A stretch of 36,846 nucleotides of DNA from Hymenobacter sp. IS2118 (GTDB lineage Bacteria; Bacteroidota; Bacteroidia; Cytophagales; Hymenobacteraceae), in the NCBI RefSeq assembly GCF_000715495.1, contig NZ_JNLX01000103.1:1-36846 (forward strand). Reading direction: 5' to 3'. Numbering within the stretch: the first letter of the stretch is position 1; every line of letters starts with the position of its first letter. Shown here piece by piece: positions 30,548-36,846 of the stretch. The notes under the pieces were generated by a model. It made no database searches. It saw nothing but the letters and a program-made list of their open reading frames with translations, and had not been told where the DNA came from. A program made the translations under genes and the position numbers.

Positions 30548-31462
30548 ATGCGTACCTGTGACTTGTGTGGCGGCTCGGATTTTAAGAAGCTGCCCTTTTA
30601 CTACGAATTTGAAGGCCAACGGCTGCAAGGCACCCAATGCCGCCGCTGCGCCCTGATGTTTCTGGACCCGCAGCCCACGCCCGCGCAGCTGGAACGGCTG
30701 TATGGCAAGGACTACTTCACGGAGCGCCCCAACTACGACCGCACCCAGCAGGAGGTTGTTTTCATCGAAGAAGGCCAGAAGCAGGCTGCTTTAAACCAGG
30801 TGCGGCCCGACAAGTTCACGAACTACATCCTGGCCAAGTACCCCGGCCGCAAGTTCCGGTACCTCGACGTGGGCTGTGGCCCCGGCTACACCCTCAAAAG
30901 CCTGGAGAACCTGGGCTGGGAGGTGCACGGCCTCGAAATTTCGGCGCACGCCGCCGACTTTGCCCGCCGCGAGCTGCACCTGCCCGTGGTCACGGGCAAC
31001 ATCGAAACCACCGAGGACTTCCACGAAAATCAGTTCGACCTGGCCTACATGGGCGACGTACTGGAGCATCTGCTCTCGCCCGCCGCCACGCTGGCCAAGT
31101 TCCACCGCATTCTGGAGCCGGGCGGGCTGCTGGTGCTGGCCCTGCCCGCCACGCTGAATTTACCAACCGTGCGCCTGGGCTTTGCGGCCTACGGCGCGTT
31201 GGGCAAGGAGCGCAAGATGGACATTCCGCCCTACCACCTGTTCGAATTCACGCCGGCCACCATCACCAAAATGCTGCAAAAGCAGGGCTTTGAAGTAGTG
31301 GAGCTGCTGAACCCGGTGAAGCCACCCAAAAACATCCGGCTGGGCGGCAGCCTAGTGGAAAAGGCGGGCAAGCTGGCCGGCCAATACCCTACGTATTATT
31401 TAAACAAGCTGACCGGGCGGTTTGGCGACCGCATGTTTGTGGTGGCTCGGAATGGGAAGTAG
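30548..31462 (+). CDS. zinc-ribbon class I SAM-dependent methyltransferase
   Basis: 304 residues. The N-terminus has two Cys pairs (CDLC at 4-7 and CRRC at 31-34) likely to bind zinc, as in many sugar or small-molecule methyltransferases. The SAM-binding motif I is LDVGCGPG (106-113), followed by LGWEVHGLEIS (motif II acidic residue) and FDLAYMGDVLEHL with LEPGGLLVLALP (post-I and motif III). The C-terminal 100 residues include YHLFEFTPATITKMLQKQGF. The substrate is not evident. It stands alone between ypdA (divergent) and the PhoX-like gene. Confidence 0.9.
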   Translation: MRTCDLCGGSDFKKLPFYYEFEGQRLQGTQCRRCALMFLDPQPTPAQLERLYGKDYFTERPNYDRTQQEVVFIEEGQKQAALNQVRPDKFTNYILAKYPGRKFRYLDVGCGPGYTLKSLENLGWEVHGLEISAHAADFARRELHLPVVTGNIETTEDFHENQFDLAYMGDVLEHLLSPAATLAKFHRILEPGGLLVLALPATLNLPTVRLGFAAYGALGKERKMDIPPYHLFEFTPATITKMLQKQGFEVVELLNPVKPPKNIRLGGSLVEKAGKLAGQYPTYYLNKLTGRFGDRMFVVARNGK

Positions 31463-31590
31463 CCACGTTGAAAAAGGGCGCTGAATACAAGCGCTAGGGT
31501 TTTCATAATCAGTGCGTGATGTTGGGTTAATATTGCTCAGAGACCTTTGGGGCATTGTTTCATCTCTGGCTTTAGCCCCTTCACTTGGTT

Positions 31591-33072
31591 ATGAAATCCG
31601 CTACGCTACTACGCGCTGCCCGCCTGGGCACGCTTGGACTACTCCCCGTTTTAGTTGCCTGCAACGACAACGACGGCGACACCACCCCCGCCAGCTCGCT
31701 TGAGTTGAAAGCCCACTCCGTAACCCCGGCCCTGGTGAAGGTTATGCCTGGCTTCGAGAGCCTGCAAATTCTGCCGCTTATTTCGTCGGACGACGTGCTG
31801 AGCGAGTCGCCCGGCTTCGTATTCGGCCCGCAGCCCGATGGGGCGGGCCTCCTGCGCAACCCCGCCGGCGAAGGCTTCGTGCTGATAAACAACCACGAAA
31901 TCTCGCAGTCGGTGTCGCGCGTGTACCTGGACAAAACCTTCAAGCCGGTGAAGGGCGAGTACATCGTGGACTACAACGGCGGCACCACCCGCCTGTGCTC
32001 GGCTACGCTGGCCACACCCGAAGAGCACGGCTTTCCGCGGGCCATGTTCCTGACCGCCGGCGAAAGCGGGGCCGAGAGCATGGTGCACGCCATCGACCCG
32101 GTGGGGCCGCTGGACAAAACCAATTCCGGCCGCCGCAAGCCCGCCTTGGGCAAGGCCAGCATGGAGAATGCCGTGCCGCTCAACAAGCAGGCCTACCCCG
32201 GCAAAACGGTCATCATTATTGGCGAAGACAACACTGACGGGCAGGTGCTGCTGTACGTGAGCAACACGCCCGGCGACCTCGAAAACGGCAAGCTCTACAT
32301 GATGAAGCGCCCCAACGGCGACCCCGTGGAAACCAGCCTGAGCACTGGCACCGCCTACGACGTGGAGTGGGTGGAAATACCGGGCGTAAGCTCGATGACC
32401 GGTGCCCAGATTGCCGCTTTCTCGGTGACGAACAGCGCCTTGCAGCTGGCCCGTGTGGAGGACCTGGACTACCGCAAAGGCAGCGCCGCCAACAACCGCG
32501 AAATCTACTTCACGGCTACCGGCGTGAGCCAGGCCGACAAGGTGACCCCCGTAGCCGGCAAAACCATGTGGGGCCGCGTGTACAAGCTGAACCTGAACGC
32601 CACCAACGCTGTGGGCCCAGCCAAGCTGGAAGTGGTAGTGGACGGCGGCACCGAGCCGGGCCGCTACATCGTGAACCCGGACAACATTTGCGTGACCGAT
32701 AACTACGTCTACATTCAGGAAGACGGCGACTCGTTCTACCGCGATACGGACCACGACGGGCGCATCTGGCAGTGGGCCATCAACGCCCCCGGCCAGCGGG
32801 CCAAGGCCATGCTTGAAATGGACCACCGCCGCACCGACGCAACCTTCAACGCCAAATACAACCCCAGCAACTCTCTGTCGAAAAGCTCGTGGGAGTACGG
32901 CGCAATGTACGACATCAGCGACCTGGTGAATAAGCCCAACACCTTCCTGGTGAACATCCATCCCCATACCTGGCAGGACCCCAAGTTTCGCAACGCCGAC
33001 GGGTCGGGCGCGGCGGCCAACACCAACGCTGAAGGCGGCCAGGTCGTCATCTTGCGCGGGGTGGCTAAGTAA
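31591..33072 (+). CDS. PhoX/DUF839-like phosphatase lipoprotein
   Basis: 493 residues from ATG at 31591 (MKSATLLRAARLG); an upstream TTG gives two more residues only. Lipobox LVAC (Cys24). The beta-propeller-like PhoX features are visible: GAGLLRNPAGEGFVLINNHE, ISQSVSRVYLD, TPEEHGFPRAMFLTAGES, a central VEDLDYRKGSAANNREIYFT segment, NICVTDNYVYIQEDGDSF, and the C-terminal NTFLVNIHPHTWQDP. PhoX enzymes are calcium/iron alkaline phosphatases; whether this one keeps the metal ligands cannot be settled by eye. The cytochrome c peroxidase gene follows after a terminator. Confidence 0.82.
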   Translation: MKSATLLRAARLGTLGLLPVLVACNDNDGDTTPASSLELKAHSVTPALVKVMPGFESLQILPLISSDDVLSESPGFVFGPQPDGAGLLRNPAGEGFVLINNHEISQSVSRVYLDKTFKPVKGEYIVDYNGGTTRLCSATLATPEEHGFPRAMFLTAGESGAESMVHAIDPVGPLDKTNSGRRKPALGKASMENAVPLNKQAYPGKTVIIIGEDNTDGQVLLYVSNTPGDLENGKLYMMKRPNGDPVETSLSTGTAYDVEWVEIPGVSSMTGAQIAAFSVTNSALQLARVEDLDYRKGSAANNREIYFTATGVSQADKVTPVAGKTMWGRVYKLNLNATNAVGPAKLEVVVDGGTEPGRYIVNPDNICVTDNYVYIQEDGDSFYRDTDHDGRIWQWAINAPGQRAKAMLEMDHRRTDATFNAKYNPSNSLSKSSWEYGAMYDISDLVNKPNTFLVNIHPHTWQDPKFRNADGSGAAANTNAEGGQVVILRGVAK

Positions 33073-33105
33073 ACCGTAAACCGCGGGCCCGCCCCCGGTT
33101 TGCAC

Positions 33106-33140
33106 CACCCCCTGCCAGCTGCGGCGGGGGGTGTTTTGTT
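33106..33140 (+). terminator. terminator of the PhoX-like gene
   Basis: CACCCCCTGCC (33106-33116) pairs with GGCGGGGGGTG (33123-33133), eleven pairs with one T-G, followed by TTTTGTTT. It is 34 bases after the stop. Confidence 0.85.
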
Positions 33141-33174
33141 TGCGGCAAGCCAGTCGGCCCGTATTTTTTCTGCT

Positions 33175-35148
33175 ATGAAACGTCTTCTATTTCAGTCCCT
33201 AAGCCTGAGCGCTGCAACGCTGGCCAGCCTGCTGAGCTGCTGCACGCCAGCCACTTCTGAGCAAGCTACCACGGCGGCGCTGCCCGCCACCGGGCAAACC
33301 ACCCAGCAGGCCGGCTCCCGGCCCGCGCGGGTGAAAGCCGCCGTGGCCCGCGACTTAACCCGCTTGCTGGCTTTGGTCGACGACGAGCTGCTGCCCCTGA
33401 GCAAACGCCCCGTTCCGCAGCCCTTGCCCACCGATTCGTTGCGTCAGGCCTTTCGGCGCTGCCGGCTGGCCTACAAGCGCGTCGAGCCTTTCACCGAATA
33501 CTTCCTGCCTGCCACCAGCCGGCTGGTAAACGGTGCGCCGGTGGCCGAAGTGGAAGTAGAGGAAACCAAGCTCTTCGAGCCGGCGGGCCTGCAGGTGCTG
33601 GAGCCGCTGCTCTACCCCGACCCGGCCCCGGCCGCGCAGGATTCGGCCGGCCGCAGCGAGCTACGACGACAGGCGCTGCGCCTGCGCCGGCAGGTGCGCT
33701 CGCTGCAGCTGTCCTGGGACGACCAGGAATTCACCGATGCCCACGTGTTCGATGCGCTGCGGCAGCAGGTGTTTCGGGTCGTGGCGTTGGGCATTACCGG
33801 GTTCGACACACCACTTTCTCCTGCGGCAACCTTGGCCGAAAGCGACGCGGCGCTGGCCGCTTTGGAGACTCCATTACGCTTATATTTCCTGCCGGATGGC
33901 CCTTCCAAGCCCGCGCTGCTGGTGCGGCTGGCGGGGGCGCGGGCGGCCCTGCGGCAGAACCAGGATTTTGCTTCTTTCGACCGGTTGGCCTTTGTTCGGG
34001 ACCACGCCAACCCGCTGGGCCGCGACTTGCTGGCCCGGCAGCAGGAGCTGGGCATCGCACCGTTTCCGGGCGAGCTGCGGGCCTTGCGCTCCGAAGCGGC
34101 CACGCTGTTCGACGCCAATATTTTCAACCCTGACTTCTACACCGGCAACCGGCAGTGGTTCAGCAACCCCGCCAAGGTGGCGCTGGGCCGGCAGCTCTTC
34201 CACGACCCGGTGCTGAGCGGCGGCGGCGGGCGCTCCTGCGCCTCCTGCCACCAGCCCGGCCGGGCCTTTACCGATGGGTTGGCGCTGAGCGCCACCCTCA
34301 GCGGCGGCACGCTGCGCCGCAACACGCCCACCATCCTCAACGCCGGGCTGCAGGCCGGGCAGTTCTACGACCTGCGGTCGCCCAGCCTGGAAAATCAGGC
34401 CGTTGATGTTATCGGCAACCGCGACGAGATGCACGGCTCGCTGGACGAAGCCGCTGGCCGCCTGGCGCAGCAGCCGCGCTACACCGCGCAATTCCGACGG
34501 GCCTTTCCCGAAGCCGCTACGGCGGGCGGGGCGCTGGTGAGCCCGGTGCGCATCCAAAACGCGGTGGCGGCCTACGAGCGCAGCCTCGTGCGCCTCAACT
34601 CGCCCTTCGACCGCTACGTGCGCGGCGAGACCGGAGCCGTGCTCAGCCCGGCCGCCGTGCGGGGTTTCAACCTCTACGCCGGCCGCGCCCGGTGCGCTAC
34701 CTGCCATTTTCTACCCCTCACCAATGGCACCGTGCCACCCACGTTCCAGGACTCGGAAGCCGAAGTGCTGGGCGTGCCCACCCGCCCCGGCTCCCGGCAA
34801 CTCGACCCCGACCCCGGCCGCTACGCCCTGACCAAGCTGGCCCCGCTGCGCAACGCCTTCAAAACCCCCACCCTACGCAACGTGGCCCTCACGGCGCCTT
34901 ACATGCACAATGGCCAGTACCGCACCCTGGAGGAAGTAATTGACTTTTATAACCAGGGCGGCGGCCTCGGACTGGGCATCGCGGTGGAGAACCAAACCCT
35001 GCCCCCCGATAAGCTGCACCTCACCCCGCACGACGTAGCCGACCTGAAAGCCTTTTTGGTGGCGTTGACCGACACGACCGGCAGTCGTCAGCCAATGGCG
35101 CTGGCCGGCCCCAAGCCGCGCGTTCGACCACTGGTGGCGAACGATTAA
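33175..35148 (+). CDS. imelysin-like/cytochrome c peroxidase fusion lipoprotein
   Basis: 657 residues from ATG at 33175 ([16 protein letters not shown]). Lipobox LLSCC. Residues about 50-290 are helical and resemble the imelysin-like N-domain found on Bacteroidota peroxidases, with [12 protein letters not shown] (139-150) where imelysins have GxHxxE, here Gln in place of His. Residues 320-650 form a di-heme MauG/CcpA-type peroxidase: heme sites CASCH (355-359) and CATCH (507-511), [11 protein letters not shown], a DEMHG segment, and [19 protein letters not shown] near the C-terminus. It should reduce peroxide in the periplasm or act as an electron-transfer oxidase. The partner donor is unknown. 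The 102-base gap to PhoX contains a terminator, so transcription is separate. Confidence 0.88.
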   Translation: MKRLLFQSLSLSAATLASLLSCCTPATSEQATTAALPATGQTTQQAGSRPARVKAAVARDLTRLLALVDDELLPLSKRPVPQPLPTDSLRQAFRRCRLAYKRVEPFTEYFLPATSRLVNGAPVAEVEVEETKLFEPAGLQVLEPLLYPDPAPAAQDSAGRSELRRQALRLRRQVRSLQLSWDDQEFTDAHVFDALRQQVFRVVALGITGFDTPLSPAATLAESDAALAALETPLRLYFLPDGPSKPALLVRLAGARAALRQNQDFASFDRLAFVRDHANPLGRDLLARQQELGIAPFPGELRALRSEAATLFDANIFNPDFYTGNRQWFSNPAKVALGRQLFHDPVLSGGGGRSCASCHQPGRAFTDGLALSATLSGGTLRRNTPTILNAGLQAGQFYDLRSPSLENQAVDVIGNRDEMHGSLDEAAGRLAQQPRYTAQFRRAFPEAATAGGALVSPVRIQNAVAAYERSLVRLNSPFDRYVRGETGAVLSPAAVRGFNLYAGRARCATCHFLPLTNGTVPPTFQDSEAEVLGVPTRPGSRQLDPDPGRYALTKLAPLRNAFKTPTLRNVALTAPYMHNGQYRTLEEVIDFYNQGGGLGLGIAVENQTLPPDKLHLTPHDVADLKAFLVALTDTTGSRQPMALAGPKPRVRPLVAND

Positions 35149-35232
35149 TCGTGAAACAAATAAGGTCAGACCGAAGCAACTGCCCAATACCCGCTTTTTT
35201 CTGCACAGGTGCTTGCAGGGCGATGCGGAAGG

Positions 35233-35670
35233 CTACAGCGTTGCCAGATACTGCTGAACCTGTGTGTGAAAGGCCAGGAAACTGGCCGAGCGACTCGCTA
35301 GCCAGGCAATGTCCATTCCGGCGGCCAACTGCTCCACAATTGGGTTGGAATGCTTGGTTGAGCATTTTCGGGCATCATACACCGCTTGCTTAGCTTCGGG
35401 GCGGGGCTGCGTTTCCAGGTTAATATTCTTGTTTTGACCGGGGTTGTCCCGGTGCCATTTCAGGTACCAGAGCCAGTGCTCGATGCACTGCACCGGCAGC
35501 AACAGCACTGCGCCAATGTCGCGCTTTTCTAGTCGCTGCCGCATTTCCTCCTGCTTTTGCTGGAAGGCGACCGGGCTGTGGTCATCTAAATCGCGGCCCA
35601 CGAAAAAGCACTGCTGCCGATACTGCGACAAGCCGACCGCACACGCTTCATCGAATAAGTCATCGACCAC
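35233..35670 (-). pseudogene. 3' fragment of a gene cut by the IS, possibly TOPRIM-like
   Basis: An open frame of 145 residues from a GTG at 35668-35670, directly next to the IS left end, with an in-frame TAG three codons upstream. The N-terminus lacks a plausible initiation context, so it looks like the remainder of a longer protein. CFFVGRDLDDHSP has the strand-plus-acidic look of a TOPRIM D-x-D, and VQCIEHWLWYLKW resembles the E-W block of RloB/DUF4276/DUF3226-like proteins. That assignment is tentative. Convergent with the peroxidase gene, 84 bases away. Confidence 0.4.
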
Positions 35671-35699
35671 TCTACCCTACTAAACTTTAGGGCATAAAA

Positions 35700-35753
35700 A
35701 CGGGGCAGTCCGACCTTTGGGGTTCCTACACACCATTGTCCGTCCTGCCCCGT
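35700..35753 (+). other. hairpin overlapping the transposase start
   Basis: ACGGGGCAG (35700-35708) pairs exactly with CTGCCCCGT (35745-35753), which includes the first two bases of the GTG start codon at 35752. It could limit transposase translation. Confidence 0.45.
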
Positions 35754-36846
35754 GAAGCCAAGCCTCATTGCCAAAATTACGACGCTTTTGCGTCGCGTCC
35801 AGCTAGTGCCCCATCTGTCCCGGCAAAAGTTTGTCAGCCAGTTTGTTATCGCCCTGCTCAAAAGCCGCAACGTCCAATTTTGCGAGGTAGCCCAGCACCT
35901 GAATGACGCGGTGAAAATCGCTTCGAATGAAACCCGCATTCAGGACTTTTTTCGGCAGGTGGACCTGAATTATCTGGTGCTGGCCCACCTGCTGCTGCGC
36001 TTGCTGCCCGCCACGGGCAAACTGCGCCTGTGCCTGGACCGCACCGAATGGGACTTCGGCCGCTGCCAGGTCAATATCCTGCTCGTGACCGTAGGCCGAG
36101 GCGACTTTCAACTGCCGCTCTATTGGGAACTGCTCGACAACCGCAGCGGGAACTCCAGTGCGGCCGACCGTATTGCCCTGCTCAAAATCTGCGTACAGGT
36201 GCTGGGCCGCGACCGCATCGGGCTGGTGGTGGGGGACCGGGAGTTTGTGGGCCATGTCTGGCTTAACTGGCTACGGAAGAATAAATTGCCTTTTGTAATG
36301 CGCCTGCCCAAGCACCACCAAATCACCTTTGCTAGTGGCCGACGGCAGGCCGTCACGGCCCTGGGCCTTGCCGTAGGGCAGCAGCGGCATTTTCTGCATT
36401 GCCAAGTGGCTGGGGTCTGGGGACAGGTCTGGGTCAAGCGGCTGGCCGACACGGAGTTTCTGTTTCTCTTCGCCGCGCCCGGCTTGCGCAACCTGGGCGG
36501 CCTCTACGCCAGCCGCTGGACGATTGAGCAGTGCTTTCAGAACCTGAAAGGACGCGGCTTTAACCTGGAAGCCACCCACTTATGCTGCCACCAGAAGCTG
36601 CGCAAGCTCGTGGCTCTGGTCAGCCTGGCCTACGCGCTATGTCTGGGCGTGGGCACGATGGCCCACGGCAAAATCAAGGCCATTCCACGCAAAAATCACG
36701 GCTGCCGGGCCACAAGCCTGAGCCGCTACGGACTGAATCTGTTGCGCCAGCTCACGCGGCCCCACGCCCAGCCACAAGAGCCGGTGGCCCGTAAAATCAT
36801 GGCCCTGCTAGACTGGTTTATTCGGCAACTTACTTATTATCAAATC
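35752..36846 (+). CDS. IS4-family transposase, 3' end outside window
   Basis: 365 codons remain open to the window edge. The GTG at 35752 is the first start codon after an in-frame TAA (35695-35697). The IS4 DDE signature is complete: Asp96 in CLDRTEWDF, Asp162 in VGDREF, and Y252-R255-E259-K266 in YASRWTIEQCFQNLKGRG, that is Y(2)R(3)E(6)K. The N-terminus (RQKFVSQFVIALLKSRNVQF) fits the usual helical DNA-binding part. No frameshift was found. It catalyses cut-and-paste movement of the element. Confidence 0.9.
   Translation, partial: MKPSLIAKITTLLRRVQLVPHLSRQKFVSQFVIALLKSRNVQFCEVAQHLNDAVKIASNETRIQDFFRQVDLNYLVLAHLLLRLLPATGKLRLCLDRTEWDFGRCQVNILLVTVGRGDFQLPLYWELLDNRSGNSSAADRIALLKICVQVLGRDRIGLVVGDREFVGHVWLNWLRKNKLPFVMRLPKHHQITFASGRRQAVTALGLAVGQQRHFLHCQVAGVWGQVWVKRLADTEFLFLFAAPGLRNLGGLYASRWTIEQCFQNLKGRGFNLEATHLCCHQKLRKLVALVSLAYALCLGVGTMAHGKIKAIPRKNHGCRATSLSRYGLNLLRQLTRPHAQPQEPVARKIMALLDWFIRQLTYYQI

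Larger units (their letters stand above)
35677..36846 (+). mobile_element. IS4-family insertion sequence, left part
   Basis: The element begins near 35677-35690 (ACTAAACTTTAGGG region) and runs beyond the window; the right end and inverted repeats cannot be seen. Support is the transposase frame and the sudden end of the neighbouring gene fragment at 35670. Confidence 0.7.

Noticed and set aside
31463..31590. Weak stem GGCGCT/AGCGCT after the methyltransferase gene
   Set aside because: Only about 5-6 pairs and a short T run; not enough to call a terminator.
31651..33108. 485-codon minus-strand frame opposite the PhoX-like gene
   Set aside because: Antisense artefact of high GC3; the plus strand has a lipobox and PhoX-like blocks.
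1..36846. CRISPR arrays, tRNA and rRNA genes
   Set aside because: No regularly spaced repeats, tRNA cloverleaf with a TTCGA-type arm, or rRNA-like sequence was found.

Overview
The window looks like chromosomal DNA of a Cytophagales bacterium (Bacteroidota), most likely Hymenobacter or a close relative. The supports are high GC (roughly 60% by eye), a 1081-residue secreted protein with a type IX secretion (Por) C-terminal sorting signal, Bacteroidota-specific families (DUF4270, HU-like/DUF4469, the short 'glycogen/starch synthase', T9SS and lipobox proteins), and promoters of the Bacteroidota TAnnTTTG type rather than TATAAT. No rRNA, tRNA, CRISPR array or prophage was seen.

Layout. 1-5000: the tail of one gene, a hairpin-forming repeat, then six minus-strand genes that may form one unit: a LuxR-type regulator with a degenerate receiver domain, a cysteine peptidase/amidase with a peptidoglycan-binding domain, an HU-like DNA-binding protein, an unknown 130-residue protein, a lipoprotein alpha/beta hydrolase and a secreted unknown. 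The distal part (about 300-2400) is visibly AT-richer. 5137-8513: a minus-strand run of yugP-like protease, rfaE2, a flippase-like membrane protein and panC. panC is divergent from a plus-strand run (8632-12832) of a GT5-like half protein, a DUF4270 lipoprotein and glmS. 12972-16071: a 3-hydroxyacyl-CoA dehydrogenase family protein, ridA, a two-helix membrane peptide and gltX. 16651-25007: a large T9SS adhesin-like protein with Asp-rich calcium-binding repeats, small conserved proteins, a MITE-like element, an AIM24 protein, a GH3 protein and lptB. 25161-33072: an OmpP1/FadL porin with an SGNH lipoprotein, two duplicated small lipoproteins (one with a premature amber stop), a YpdA reductase, a methyltransferase and a PhoX-like phosphatase. 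33175-35148: an imelysin-like/cytochrome c peroxidase lipoprotein. 35233-36846: a truncated gene cut by an IS4-family insertion sequence that runs off the window.

Functional themes. Much of the window serves the cell envelope: heptose activation (RfaE2), LPS export (LptB), glucosamine supply (GlmS), outer-membrane lipid or hydrophobe uptake (OmpP1 plus SGNH hydrolase), many lipoproteins and a surface-secreted protein. Housekeeping genes (panC, glmS, gltX, ridA) are interspersed. The most informative non-coding structures are a 133-bp inverted-repeat element with a 5-bp target duplication, a tandem duplication that left a relic of the ypdA 3' end between two paralogous lipoprotein genes, three intergenic islands of degenerate word repeats folded as inverted arms, and a terminator-like hairpin between a promoter motif and the gltX start.
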